From positions 1-64,000 of the forward strand of contig JACKFD010000013.1 in assembly GCA_020632655.1 (NCBI GenBank): a stretch of 64,000 nt of DNA. Direction: 5' to 3'. The translations under genes and the position numbers were made by a program. Within the stretch, counting starts at the first letter, position 1. Each line of letters starts with the position of its first letter. Below the pieces are notes generated by a model that did not search any database, was not told where the DNA came from, and saw nothing but the letters and a program-made list of their open reading frames with translations. This stretch comes from Spirochaetaceae bacterium. GTDB lineage: Bacteria > Myxococcota_A > UBA9160 > UBA4427. This document shows, in pieces, positions 6,009 through 15,189 of the stretch.

Positions 6009-6898
6009 CGCAGGGAGACCGTGCCGTTCGAGGTCCGCAGCCGGATCGGCGTGCCGCCCTTGCCGACCCGTCCACGGATGCGCCCGCCGCCGTCGCCGGT
6101 CTGATCCTCGAGCGTGAGGTCGTTGCGGATCAGTCCGTTCTCGACACGAATGTCCACGTCCGCGTCGGGCTGCTCGGGCAGGTCGAGCACGATCCGCCCG
6201 TTGCTCGTCGTCAGCGACACGCCGGGATCGCCGAGCGCGTCGAGCGAAGCACGGATCACGCCATTGCTCGTCGAGGCGTCGAGGGAGCCGCGATGGCCAC
6301 CGACCTCGATCTTGCCGTTGCTCGAGCGCGCGCGGAGATGCCCCCGGGTGCATCGACAGGCGACCTTCGCATTCGCCGTCGTGACGTCGATGTCGCCGTT
6401 CACCTCGCAGATCGAGACGGAGCCGTTGCTCGAGCGCGCGCGGATCGGCCGGTCGAGGCCCTCGCAGCAGATCTTGCCGTTCGTCGAGCTGAGGGCGACG
6501 GTCGTGTCGCGTGGGACGCAGAGCTCGAGGTGCGCGACCGCATGCTTCGAGCATTTGCGGGGGATCTGGACCTCGATCTCGAGGACGTCGACCTGGCCCG
6601 AGCTCTGCACGCGGATCGCGTCGAGGAGCTTCGTCGCGAGGTCGGCGCAGTCGGCGCGCACGCTCTTGTGGACGCGGATCTCGATGTCTTCGCGGTCCTC
6701 GCCGACCACGCGGGTCTTGCCGTTCGCGTTGTGCACGGAGATCGCGCGACCCGACGGCGCCGGGACGACGAGGACCTCGTTGCGGCTCGCGGACTCGCCC
6801 CAGGGCATGCGCGAGAAGAGGCTGCGCAGCAGCCCGCCGAAGCCGGGGCCCGAGACCTGGGTGCGCGACGGGCGCTCGCTCTCGCTCTCGCGCGTCAC
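6005..6898 (-). CDS. DUF4097-type beta-helix (SNG-repeat) protein
   Basis: Encodes 297 residues. From about residue 55 onward it is built of short beta repeats with recurring NGK/SNG turns (NANGKTRV, STNGKICCE, SSNGSVSI, SSNGKIEV, TSNGVIRA, TSNGRIVLD, TSNGTVSLR), the hallmark of DUF4097 right-handed beta-helix proteins. Such proteins are often envelope-associated or linked to anti-sigma systems, but no signal peptide or transmembrane segment is evident, so location is uncertain. Three Cys pairs lie within the repeats. It may form a unit with the rhomboid gene 46 bp upstream. Confidence 0.75.
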   Translation of the reverse strand: MTRESESERPSRTQVSGPGFGGLLRSLFSRMPWGESASRNEVLVVPAPSGRAISVHNANGKTRVVGEDREDIEIRVHKSVRADCADLATKLLDAIRVQSSGQVDVLEIEVQIPRKCSKHAVAHLELCVPRDTTVALSSTNGKICCEGLDRPIRARSSNGSVSICEVNGDIDVTTANAKVACRCTRGHLRARSSNGKIEVGGHRGSLDASTSNGVIRASLDALGDPGVSLTTSNGRIVLDLPEQPDADVDIRVENGLIRNDLTLEDQTGDGGGRIRGRVGKGGTPIRLRTSNGTVSLR

Positions 6899-6944
6899 GG
6901 CCGCCGGTCCGCCTGCGGCCCATCGAGTCGGGGGGTGGTCGCCC

Positions 6945-7721
6945 TCAATGGAATCGCCTCTGATCGTCGTCGTCCTGCCAGCGCCGACGCTCGCGCTCGT
7001 CCTCCCGATGCACGGCGCGGATGTTTCGTCTCATCCGCCAGCGTCGCCACTTGAGCTTCAGGGTCTGCAGGGTGGGAGCACCGGGGGTGCGCCCTTCGTT
7101 GAGCAGGTAGATCCAGCCGACGAGGGCACCGGCGAGATGGCCCGTGTGGCTGATGTTGCTGCCGGGTCCGCTCTGCATCCACTCCATCAGGAAGAGCAGG
7201 GGGATCAGGTAGATCGCCTTGAGCGGGATCGGCGGGAAGAGGAGCATGATCGTGCGGTCGGGCCAGGTGAAGGAGTAGGCGAGCAGAACGCCCATCACGG
7301 CACCCGATGCACCGACGGTCGGGATTCTGAGCTCGAGCGCCGTCGTACCGATCCCGAGCAGGCCGAGCATGTAGGGAAGGCTCGCGATCATGAACCCGGC
7401 GCCGATGCCGCATACGAGGTAGTAGCGGAGGAAGCGTTGTGCGCCCCAGACGAGTGCGACCGGCGAGCCGAACATCCAGAGCGAGAACATGTTGAACGCG
7501 ATGTGGAGGAAGGAGGACTCGCTGTGGAGCCACATGTAGGTAAACATCCGCCACAGCTGGTAGTCGCCCCAGACGGAGAGTGGCGTCACGGCGCCCCACT
7601 CCGAGACGAGGCTGCCGTACCCGCCGGCGCTTCGCGTCAACAGCTGCGCGATGAACACGACGCCGTTGGCGATCATGATGTTCTTGATGATGTCCGGCGT
7701 CTGGGGGGGGCCGAAGCTCAT
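6945..7721 (-). CDS. Rhomboid-family intramembrane serine protease
   Basis: Encodes about 258 residues with six or more hydrophobic helices. The rhomboid features are present: FLHIAFNMFSLWMFG (the H-x3-N of TM2), the catalytic serine in GASGAVMG, and the catalytic histidine in SHTGHLAGALVGW. It cleaves substrates within membranes. The C-terminal 40 residues are a highly charged cytoplasmic tail (RREDERERRRW-like). ATG 7721 is used; a TTG at 7745, preceded by GTGGAG, is an alternative. Two hairpins (7765-7782 and 7788-7825) lie upstream. Confidence 0.88.
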   Translation of the reverse strand: MSFGPPQTPDIIKNIMIANGVVFIAQLLTRSAGGYGSLVSEWGAVTPLSVWGDYQLWRMFTYMWLHSESSFLHIAFNMFSLWMFGSPVALVWGAQRFLRYYLVCGIGAGFMIASLPYMLGLLGIGTTALELRIPTVGASGAVMGVLLAYSFTWPDRTIMLLFPPIPLKAIYLIPLLFLMEWMQSGPGSNISHTGHLAGALVGWIYLLNEGRTPGAPTLQTLKLKWRRWRMRRNIRAVHREDERERRRWQDDDDQRRFH

Positions 7722-7764
7722 CTGTGCGCCGCCGCGTCCGTACAATGCTCCACCACTCCAGGGG

Positions 7765-7825
7765 GATCCCTTTCGAGGGATCGGGGTCGACCGGGTCGGG
7801 TCGTCTCGTGCGGGGGACCCGGTCG
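7765..7825 (-). other. Hairpin pair in the leader of the rhomboid gene
   Basis: GATCCC/GGGATC (7765-7770 and 7777-7782, 6-nt loop) is followed by a 10-bp perfect stem CGACCGGGTC/GACCCGGTCG (7788-7797 and 7816-7825, 18-nt loop). Both lie in the leader of the minus-strand rhomboid gene. Function unknown. The rest of 7826-8020 shows no other structure. Confidence 0.3.
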
Positions 7826-8020
7826 GGATGTCGCTCGGGGAAGGCTCGGAGGGATGACCTCGGCATGACCCGTCGGGAGGGGCGCGGCTCCCGGGGGCCC
7901 CAGAGAGTAAGGATCGTTGAATGAGGGGTCAACGAAACTCCCGCATGGCTTGAGCCGGGCACGGTTGCCCCGCGGGTCCAACGGGCGCCCAGCTTCGTCG
8001 CCCGCGCGACCCGGGTCGTC

Positions 8021-8554
8021 TCAGCCCCCGCCCGCGAGCCGATCCGCCGCCAGCAGCAGCGCCATCGCCGACTTGCCGTCGACCACCGCCCCGCTCCGTA
8101 CCCAGTCGAGCGCCTCGCCGAGCCCCATCGGCGCCAGCTCGATCACCTCGTCGGGCTCGAGGGCCTGGCGCGCCGGCTCGAGGTCGAAGGCGGCGAAGAG
8201 ATGGATGACCTCGTTCGTGAAGCCGGGCGAGGTCCAGATCGCCCCGAGCTTCTCGAGCCGCCCGGCGCGATACCCCGTCTCCTCGACGAGCTCCCGGGCT
8301 GCGCAGTCGGCGGGGTCCTCGCCCGCGTCGAGCTTGCCGGCCGGGATCTCGAGGATCTCGCCGCCCGTCGCGTGGCGGTACTGACGGATCATGAGCACGC
8401 GATCGGCGTCGAGGAAGGGCACGACCGCCGCCGCGCCCGGATGCGGCAGCAGGTCGAGCTCGATCCGGTTCCCGTTCGGCAGATCGACCGTCTCGGTCAC
8501 GAGCTCGAAGCGCGCCCCCTTCTGCACCCGTCGTTCCGGACGTCGCTCGCTCAT
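8021..8554 (-). CDS. Nudix hydrolase, ADP-ribose pyrophosphatase type
   Basis: Encodes 177 residues. The Nudix box is complete: GKLDAGEDPADCAARELVEE followed by TGY (G-x5-E-x7-R-E-L-x-E-E-x-G). The preceding GGEILEIPAG and VLMIRQYRHA segments match the ADP-ribose pyrophosphatase (NudF-like) subgroup, which hydrolyses ADP-ribose to AMP and ribose-5-phosphate in the cytosol. ATG 8554 lies 24 bp from the divergent alpha/beta hydrolase start, so the two share a promoter region. Confidence 0.87.
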   Translation of the reverse strand: MSERRPERRVQKGARFELVTETVDLPNGNRIELDLLPHPGAAAVVPFLDADRVLMIRQYRHATGGEILEIPAGKLDAGEDPADCAARELVEETGYRAGRLEKLGAIWTSPGFTNEVIHLFAAFDLEPARQALEPDEVIELAPMGLGEALDWVRSGAVVDGKSAMALLLAADRLAGGG

Positions 8555-8578
8555 GCCGGGCAGGGTAGTCTGCGCGGC

Positions 8579-9235
8579 ATGAGTCCGCGCCCCTTCGAAC
8601 GACCCGCGACGATCGCCCTGCCCGACACGCCCGGCCTGCCGGCGGGTGCCAGCCTCGAAGGACTCTGGCTGCCGCCGCGGGGAGAGGACGGCAGTCGTGG
8701 CGGCGCCGTCGTCGCACCGCCGCATCCGCTGATGGGCGGGAGCATGGACTCGCCGGTCGCGACGGAGATCGCATTGGCGGCGAGCGACGCGGGCTACACG
8801 ACCGTGCGTTTCAACTGGCGGGGCGTCGGGGCGAGTGCCGGGACGCCGTCCGGGGAGACGGGCGACGCCGATGCCGACTATCACGCTGCGCTCGAGTTCG
8901 TCGAGGAGAGCGTCGACGGGCCGATCGTCGCCTGCGGCTATTCGTGGGGTGCGCTCGCTGCGGCGCGGATCGCGATGCGCGCGCCGCGGGTGCGGCGACT
9001 CGTGCTGGTCGCGCCGCCGCCGGCCATGCTCGATGGACCGGCGCTCGCGGCCTGGGGGCATCCGATGCTCGTGATCGCCGGGGATCGCGACGGCTACGTG
9101 CCGATCGACGAGCTCCGCACGGGGCTCGCGGGCGCCTCGGCGCTCGAGCTCGTCGTGCTCGAGGGCGTCGACCATTTCTTCATGAAGGGCCTGGGGGAGG
9201 TGGGGCGGAGCGTGCGGCGCTGGCTCGAGGGTTGA
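8579..9235 (+). CDS. Alpha/beta hydrolase
   Basis: Encodes 218 residues. The nucleophile elbow GYSWGALAA supplies the catalytic Ser. GDRDGYVP carries the probable acid and GVDHFF the catalytic His. An HPLMGGSMDSPV oxyanion-type segment is near residue 50. The fold and size match small dienelactone-hydrolase/KANL3-like proteins annotated as alpha/beta hydrolases; substrate unknown. Divergent from the Nudix gene. Confidence 0.83.
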   Translation: MSPRPFERPATIALPDTPGLPAGASLEGLWLPPRGEDGSRGGAVVAPPHPLMGGSMDSPVATEIALAASDAGYTTVRFNWRGVGASAGTPSGETGDADADYHAALEFVEESVDGPIVACGYSWGALAAARIAMRAPRVRRLVLVAPPPAMLDGPALAAWGHPMLVIAGDRDGYVPIDELRTGLAGASALELVVLEGVDHFFMKGLGEVGRSVRRWLEG

Positions 9236-9247
9236 ACGCGTCCGCGC

Positions 9248-10618
9248 CTAGCGCGTGATCGGCAGGTCGACGCGGAAGCAGGCGCCGCCGCTCTTCGCGT
9301 CCGGTCCGACCGTGATCCGTCCGCCGGCCTCGTCCACGATCCGTTTGCAGATCGCGAGTCCGAGCCCGCCGACGCCGTTCTCGCGACTCGTCCAGAAGGG
9401 CTCGAAGACGTGGGCCGCCGCATCCGGCGCGATCCCGGGTCCATCGTCGGCGACCTCGATCACGACGTGGTTGATCGCGTCCTCGCTCCAGTCCGCGCGC
9501 AGCCGGATCGAGCCGCCCTCGGAGGTCGCCTCCGTCGCGTTCAGCAGCAGGTTGAGCAGCAGCTGCCGCAGCGCATCCTCACCCACGGCCACCGCCGGCA
9601 GTCCGTCCCGCAGCTCGGTCGAGAGCTCGATGCCGCGCTCGCGACATCGGTAGCGGATCAGCTGCAGCGTCGTACCGATCGTGTCGACGACCCGCGCGCC
9701 CTCGTCCCCGCTTCGCGGGCGCACCTTCGGTCGCGCGTGCGCGAGCAGGTCGTCGAGCAGGCGCTCCAGGCGTCGGACCTCCTCCGTGACGATCTCCCGG
9801 AACTCTCCGTGGAAGTCCGGATCGTCGAGCCGGTCGGGGAGCAGCTGGAGGAAGGTCTTGACCGAGACGAGGGGATTGCGGATCTCGTGCACGATCTCCG
9901 AAACGACGCCGCCGAGCGCGGAGAGGCGATCGAGCCGCCGCACCGCTCCGTCCAGCCGCACCAGCCGATCGACCGCGAGCGTCGTCGAGAGCGACTTCGA
10001 GAGGTCCGCCGCCACCTCGCCGAGCACGGCGATCGTGCGCGGTCGGAGCCCGCGCGTCGGCCGGGCGGAGAAGACGAGCAGGACTGCGGCCGGCGTCGCA
10101 CCGAGACCCGCGACCGGCGCGGCCGCTGCGACGCCCCGGACGCCGAGGGCGTTCAGCTCCGGGCCGAGGTCGCCTTCGTTCAGACGCTGGACGCGCTCGA
10201 GGCCGGCGAGCGCCTCGTAGAGTGCGCGGGTCGGCCGGATGCGATGGGCGGCCGAGCCCGGTAGCGCACCCAGGACGCGCGGCTCCTGGTCCGGCACCTC
10301 GCTCCAGGCGACGGCGGCGGCGACGCCGTCCTGTCGGGAGAGCCGGCGCAGGCCGTTCATCAGGAGCGTCTGGCCCTCGGAGCCGACCGTGTCGCCCTGC
10401 GCGTCGCGCGGCAGCAGGAGCGCGTCGAGCAGCGCGTCCTCGGCGGCGCGGCGGCGGTCGATCGCGCGCCGGGACTCGCCGCGGCGGTCCCCCGCGACGG
10501 GCCGGGCGAGCGTCGCCGAAGCCTCCGGCGCAGCGGCGCCGTCGTCGGCACGCGTACGAGCCGATCGCGCGTGGACGCCGCCCTCCACGCGCACCCCATC
10601 GTCCGCGTGTACCCCCAT
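9248..10618 (-). CDS. Soluble GAF-type sensor histidine kinase
   Basis: Encodes 456 residues with no transmembrane segment. Residues about 60-225 look like a GAF-type sensory region. The H-box IVHEIRNPLVSVKTF carries the phospho-His near residue 244. The ATPase domain shows the N-box NLLLNATEA, G1 DDGPGI and G2 GVGGLGLAICKRIV. It should autophosphorylate and pass phosphate to a response regulator. None is adjacent; the sigma-54 regulator at 17108-18658 is a conceivable but unproven partner. The HEIRNP box is NtrB-like, which favours a NtrC-type partner. Confidence 0.87.
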   Translation of the reverse strand: MGVHADDGVRVEGGVHARSARTRADDGAAAPEASATLARPVAGDRRGESRRAIDRRRAAEDALLDALLLPRDAQGDTVGSEGQTLLMNGLRRLSRQDGVAAAVAWSEVPDQEPRVLGALPGSAAHRIRPTRALYEALAGLERVQRLNEGDLGPELNALGVRGVAAAAPVAGLGATPAAVLLVFSARPTRGLRPRTIAVLGEVAADLSKSLSTTLAVDRLVRLDGAVRRLDRLSALGGVVSEIVHEIRNPLVSVKTFLQLLPDRLDDPDFHGEFREIVTEEVRRLERLLDDLLAHARPKVRPRSGDEGARVVDTIGTTLQLIRYRCRERGIELSTELRDGLPAVAVGEDALRQLLLNLLLNATEATSEGGSIRLRADWSEDAINHVVIEVADDGPGIAPDAAAHVFEPFWTSRENGVGGLGLAICKRIVDEAGGRITVGPDAKSGGACFRVDLPITR

Positions 10619-10677
10619 GGGCCCGGAGTTACCGGATTCCGTGTGGCCCTGTCAACGTGGGGCGCGCGTCGATCGAC

Positions 10678-13311
10678 TCAGAAGACGTCGTCGCGCGCGG
10701 CGCGGCGGGACTTCCGTACGGTCGTCTGCTCGGTGAAGCTGCGCTGGGGCGCGGTGCCTTCCAGGAAGGGCTGGAAGTAGGCGTCCTCGGTATTCGCCTC
10801 GGCGAGCAGGCCGGAGGCCCGGTCGATGCGCTGGAACTCGATGTGGGGGGGGACCGGGAAGTCCTGGCGCGGGTAGGGCGCGAGGGCCTCCTTCATGAAG
10901 TCACCCCAGATCGGCAGCGCCGCCTTGCCGCCGCTCTCGCCCCAACCGAGCACCGTGTTGTCGTCGTGGCCGACCCAGACGCCGGTCGTCAGCTCCGGCG
11001 AGAAGCCCATGAACCACGCGTCCGTGAAGTCGTTGGTCGTGCCGGTCTTGCCGGCGAGGGTGCGACCGAGGGAGCGCAGCCCCTGCCCCGTGCCCTCCTG
11101 CACGACGGCCCGGAGCAGGTCGCACATGAGGTAGGCGTCGGCGGGCGAGATGATCCGGGACGAGGGCATGATCTCCGCGTCCGGATAGCTCTCGTCGTCC
11201 TCCTCGTCGTCTTCGGAGCGCAGCGGCTTCAGGATCGGCGGCGGCACCTCGCCGAGGGGCACGTCCTCGACCAGCACGTTGCCGTCGCGATCGACGACAC
11301 GGGTGATGAAGCGCGGCACGACCCGCGTTCCGCCGCGGGGATAGACGGCGTAGGCCCGGGTCAGCTCGAGCAGGGTGAGCGCGCTCGAGCCGAGCGCGAG
11401 GGAGAGGTCGGCGGAGAGCGGCGCCTGAATGCCGAAGCGGCGGGCGTAGTCGATCACGTAGCGCACGCCGAGGTCCCGGAAGAGATGGACCGTGGCGTTG
11501 TTGACCGACTTCTTGAGCGCGTCGCGCATGGTCATCGGGCCGTAGAACTTCCGCCCGTAGTTGCGCGGCGCCCACGTGAAGCCCGTGACGGGGTCGCGGT
11601 AGACGACGGGCCGGTCGATCACGGTCGAGACGGGCGTGTAGCCGCGGGTCAGGGCCGCACCATAGATGAAGGGCTTGAAGGCCGAGCCCGGCTGGCGCGC
11701 CGCCTGGACGGCGCGATTGAACTCGCTGCGCGCGAAGTCGTAGCCGCCGATCATCGAGATCACGTTGCCCGTCGCGTTCTCGATCGAAAGGAGCGCGCCC
11801 TCCGCGAGGGGCTCCTGGTAGATGTCGAGACGTGCGAGCGGGACCTCGCTCTGTTGCTTCGCCTCGGAGGGGTCGACGCCGTCGGTCTCCGAGTCCTTCT
11901 CCGAGGACTTGCCGGGCAGTCGCACGAAGCGGGCGACGTCGCCGACGTGGAAGATCGACGTGATCTTCGAGACCTTCGTCGGGTAGACCTCGGGGTCGGG
12001 CTTCCGGGCCCAGTCCACGTCCGAAAGACGGGCCTCGCCCTCGACGCCATGGCCGAAGCCCACACGCGCGCGGTTCGCCTCCGCGTCGACCGCGAGCACG
12101 ACACCTTCGACGGGCTCGTCGAGCGCGAGACGGCGCAGCAGGACGGGCTCGCTGGCCCCATCCTCTTTCGCACTCGCGTCGTCGGCGGCGTCGGTCTCGT
12201 CGTGGGCGTCACGCGGCGCGGCGTCTGGCGCAGGCGGCGCGCTCCCGACGGGCCAATGCTCGAAGCGATCAGCGTTCGTCTCCGCGAGCTTCGTCAGCTC
12301 GGCCGGGATCGCGTCGCGCTCGACCTGACGGATCGGGCCGCGGTAGCCGCGGCGATGGTCGTGGGCGCGCAGCCCGTCCTGGACGGCCTGGCGGGCGACA
12401 CGCTGGAGGTCGACGTCGAGGGTCGTCTCGACGCGCAGGCCGGCATTCAGCACGACCTCGCCCTCGAGGGCCTGGTAGAGATAGCGACGGACCTCTTCCG
12501 TGAAGTAGCCGGCGACCTCGATGTTCGTGTCGTCTACGTGCTCGCGGAGCTCCGGTCGGTCGGCGAGCTCGGCCTGGTAGGTGGGCTCGTCGATGTACCC
12601 GTCGGCGAGGATGCGGCCGAGCACGTAGCGGCGTCGGGCTTCTGCGGCGTCGGGGTTCCGGCTCGGATCGTAGGCGCTCGGGCGTTGGACGAGGCCCGCG
12701 AGCAGCGCCGCCTCCGAGATCGTGAGGTCGGTCGCGTCCTTGCCGAAGTAGCTCCGGGCGGCCTGGCCGACTCCGTAGGCGCCGTTTCCGAAGTAGATCT
12801 GGTTCAGATAGAGGTAGAGGATCTCTTCCTTGCTGAATTGCTGCTCGATCCGCCGGGCGAGGATGATCTCGCGCATCTTGCGCTTGTAGGTGCGCTCGGG
12901 CGTGAGCAGGAGGCTCTTGACCATCTGCTGCGTGATCGTGCTCGCGCCCTGGGCCTTGCGGCCTTCGACGAGGTTGGTGATCGCGGCGCGGGCGATGGCG
13001 ACGAGGTCGATCCCCTCGTGCTCGAAGAAGGCGCCGTCCTCCGCGGCGACGAAGGCGTAGCGGACGTGCTCGGGCATCCGGTCGATCGGGACGAGTCGAC
13101 GCTTTTCGGTGTAGAACTCGCCGATCAGCTTGCCGTTGCGGTCGAAGACCTCGCTCACGACCGGCGGACGGTAGTCGTCGAGACTCTGGAAGTCGGGGAG
13201 GTCGCGAACCAGGGTCAGGTAGATCGCCAGGACGCCGGCGGCTGCACCCAGGGCCAGCACGGCGAGCACGCCGAGGGCGATCCGGACCCCCCGAGACCGG
13301 AAGAAGGCCAT
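10678..13311 (-). CDS. Penicillin-binding protein 1A, bifunctional transglycosylase/transpeptidase
   Basis: Encodes 877 residues. An N-terminal transmembrane anchor (ALGVLAVLALGAAAGVLAIY) is followed by the GT51 glycosyltransferase domain (AAEDGAFFEHEG with the catalytic Glu near 90; QGASTITQQMVKSLLL; LNQIYFGNGAYGVG). A long insert contains an OB-like, acidic low-complexity stretch. The transpeptidase domain has SAFK (near 541), SVN and KTGT (near 753). It polymerises and crosslinks peptidoglycan in the periplasm. A GGAGA ribosome site supports ATG 13311. It appears to be a stand-alone gene. Confidence 0.94.
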   Translation of the reverse strand: MAFFRSRGVRIALGVLAVLALGAAAGVLAIYLTLVRDLPDFQSLDDYRPPVVSEVFDRNGKLIGEFYTEKRRLVPIDRMPEHVRYAFVAAEDGAFFEHEGIDLVAIARAAITNLVEGRKAQGASTITQQMVKSLLLTPERTYKRKMREIILARRIEQQFSKEEILYLYLNQIYFGNGAYGVGQAARSYFGKDATDLTISEAALLAGLVQRPSAYDPSRNPDAAEARRRYVLGRILADGYIDEPTYQAELADRPELREHVDDTNIEVAGYFTEEVRRYLYQALEGEVVLNAGLRVETTLDVDLQRVARQAVQDGLRAHDHRRGYRGPIRQVERDAIPAELTKLAETNADRFEHWPVGSAPPAPDAAPRDAHDETDAADDASAKEDGASEPVLLRRLALDEPVEGVVLAVDAEANRARVGFGHGVEGEARLSDVDWARKPDPEVYPTKVSKITSIFHVGDVARFVRLPGKSSEKDSETDGVDPSEAKQQSEVPLARLDIYQEPLAEGALLSIENATGNVISMIGGYDFARSEFNRAVQAARQPGSAFKPFIYGAALTRGYTPVSTVIDRPVVYRDPVTGFTWAPRNYGRKFYGPMTMRDALKKSVNNATVHLFRDLGVRYVIDYARRFGIQAPLSADLSLALGSSALTLLELTRAYAVYPRGGTRVVPRFITRVVDRDGNVLVEDVPLGEVPPPILKPLRSEDDEEDDESYPDAEIMPSSRIISPADAYLMCDLLRAVVQEGTGQGLRSLGRTLAGKTGTTNDFTDAWFMGFSPELTTGVWVGHDDNTVLGWGESGGKAALPIWGDFMKEALAPYPRQDFPVPPHIEFQRIDRASGLLAEANTEDAYFQPFLEGTAPQRSFTEQTTVRKSRRAARDDVF

Positions 13312-13558
13312 GTGTTCTCCGAGGTGGCGAAGGCTAGCCGACGCGTCCCGCCGGGCGCTACCGAGAAGGCTCGCGCACGGGCCGGGCCGGCCCTTCTATC
13401 GGCGTGCGGCATCGAACGGCTGAGTCCCGCGTGGACGAAGGCATCGTTCCTCGTCGGCGCGACGCCCGGCGCTCGTCCGAATGCGGCGGGCTAGGCTCCC
13501 GGGCTCCCCGGGGCGGCTCGCGATCGTCTCGGACACCTCAGCTTCGTCGGAGTTCAGC

Positions 13559-14533
13559 ATGTCCACGCCCCGCGATTCCGTGCGCCCGCTCACCCTCGCC
13601 TTCGTGATGGATCCGGTCGAGGCGGAGCCGATGAAGGGCTCGACCACGATCGTCCTGATGCGGGAGGCCCAGGCGCGCGGCCATCGCGTCCTCTACGTGG
13701 ATCCCGCGGACCTCGTCGTCGACCGCGGCCGGGTGCGCGCCCAGGCCGTGCCGATCGAGCTCGACCTCGGGAGCGACCAGCCCGTCCGCCGCGGCGAGGC
13801 CCGGGTCTGGGATTTCGACGAAGAAATAGACGTCTGCTTCCAGCGCAAGGACCCCCCGGTCGACCGCGACTTCATCGTCGCGACCCAGATCCTCGACGTC
13901 TGTCGCCGGACGATCGTGCTGAACCGCCCGACGTCGGTGATCGCGTTCAACGAGAAGCTGCTCGCGGTCCAGTTCGCCGATCTGATGCCGGCGACCCTCG
14001 TCACGCGGCGTATCGCGGACCTGCGCGCGTTCATGGTCGAGCAGGGCGGTCAGATGATCGTGAAGCCCCTCGATGGCAAGGGCGGCGAGGGCATCTTCCA
14101 CGTCGTCGAGCACGACCGGAACCTGAGCTCGATCCTCGAGCAGTCGACGGCCTTCGGTCGACGGGCCGTGATGGCGCAGCAATACCTGCCGGCCGTGCGC
14201 CAGGGCGACAAGCGCATCCTGCTGCTCGAAGGCGAGCCGATCGGGGCCGTGCTGCGGGTGCCGGCGGACGCCGAGAGCCGGGCCAACCTGCACGTCGGCG
14301 GCGTCGCCGCGCGCGCTCCCCTCGACGAGGCCGACCGGCGCATCGTCGCCCGCGTCGGCCCCTTCCTGAAGGAGCACGGCCTCTTCTTCGTGGGCATCGA
14401 CGTGATCGGCGGATTCCTGACCGAGGTCAACGTCACGAGCCCCACGGGCGTGCAGGAGATCAACGCACTCGAGGGCGCGAAGCTCGAGGCCCTCGTGATC
14501 GACCGGGTCGAGGCCCTCGTGGCGAGGCGTTAG
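13559..14533 (+). CDS. gshB: Glutathione synthetase (ATP-grasp)
   Basis: Encodes 324 residues. The N-terminal GshB domain starts TLAFVMDPVEAEPMKGSTT, and the PVDRDFIVATQILD segment is also typical. The ATP-grasp part includes MIVKPLDGKGGEGIF and VMAQQYLPAVRQGDKRILL. The C-terminal FFVGIDVIGGFLTEVNVTSP provides metal and glutathione contacts. It joins gamma-Glu-Cys and Gly using ATP. gshA is not in the window. A perfect 13-bp hairpin lies 58 bp after the stop. Confidence 0.94.
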   Translation: MSTPRDSVRPLTLAFVMDPVEAEPMKGSTTIVLMREAQARGHRVLYVDPADLVVDRGRVRAQAVPIELDLGSDQPVRRGEARVWDFDEEIDVCFQRKDPPVDRDFIVATQILDVCRRTIVLNRPTSVIAFNEKLLAVQFADLMPATLVTRRIADLRAFMVEQGGQMIVKPLDGKGGEGIFHVVEHDRNLSSILEQSTAFGRRAVMAQQYLPAVRQGDKRILLLEGEPIGAVLRVPADAESRANLHVGGVAARAPLDEADRRIVARVGPFLKEHGLFFVGIDVIGGFLTEVNVTSPTGVQEINALEGAKLEALVIDRVEALVARR

Positions 14534-14590
14534 GTCGCAGATCCGTGCCGGGTCGTCTCGGCGGGTGTGATGCGCGCGGGTGGCGGTCGT

Positions 14591-14620
14591 CCGGGTCGGG
14601 GATCGGAATCCCCGACCCGG
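14591..14620 (+). terminator. Terminator-like 13-bp hairpin after gshB
   Basis: Perfect arms CCGGGTCGGGGAT (14591-14603) and ATCCCCGACCCGG (14608-14620) with a CGGA tetraloop. It lies between gshB and the lipoprotein cluster. No T-tract follows, so it may terminate weakly or act as an mRNA-stabilising structure. Confidence 0.5.
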
Positions 14621-14748
14621 CGCGCGCGAGGCGGGTCGCCGCACGCACCCATCCGCGCGGAACCTTCGTGCGCCCGCTCGGCACGAAGAGCGCGGTGGAC
14701 ACGAATACGCCATCTTCTCGCGAGTCCATCGCCAAGGAGGCCTCGTCC

Positions 14749-15174
14749 ATGCCCCGCTCGCTCCGGATCGCCCGATCCTTCCTCTCGACGCTCTCCGTCC
14801 TCGCGCTCGTGGGCGCGACCGGCCTCGCCGGCTGTCGCCACCCGGAGCCGCCGGCGCCCTCGGCGACGAACCTGACCGTCGGCACGGTCCAGAGCCAGAT
14901 CGAGGTCGGCATGGATGCGGCCTCCGTCGCCCAGGCCCTCGGCTCCCCGAACATCGTGACGACCGACGACCAGCGCCGCGAGACCTGGATCTACGACAAG
15001 GTCTCGTCGGAGATGGTCGACACGCAGAACTCGGCCTACGGCACCCTCATCATCCTGGGCGGCTCGACCTCCCAGCGCCAGCGCTCGAAGACCCAGCGCA
15101 CGCTCACGATCATCATCAAGTTCGACGAGGCCAAGAAGGTCCGCGACTTCTCCTACAACTACTCGCAGTTCTGA
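14749..15174 (+). CDS. BamE/SmpA-like small lipoprotein
   Basis: Encodes 141 residues. The signal peptide ends in a lipobox (GLAGC, Cys about residue 25). The mature part has the SmpA/OmlA-like motif QIEVGMDAASVAQALGSPN (G-M-x3-x-V-x-x-x-L-G-x-P) and ETWIYDK, then beta strands ending in IIIKFDEAKKVRDFSYNYSQ. BamE-type proteins stabilise outer-membrane assembly, but this fold is also used in unrelated lipoproteins. AAGGAGG at 14733 supports the start. It is the first gene of a four-lipoprotein run. Confidence 0.65.
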   Translation: MPRSLRIARSFLSTLSVLALVGATGLAGCRHPEPPAPSATNLTVGTVQSQIEVGMDAASVAQALGSPNIVTTDDQRRETWIYDKVSSEMVDTQNSAYGTLIILGGSTSQRQRSKTQRTLTIIIKFDEAKKVRDFSYNYSQF

Positions 15175-15189
15175 GCGGTCGGGGTCGGC

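Noticed and set aside
7826..8020. SRP RNA or tRNA in the gap before the Nudix gene
   Set aside because: The SRP core GGTCAGG..GGAAGG and tRNA T-loop signatures are absent.
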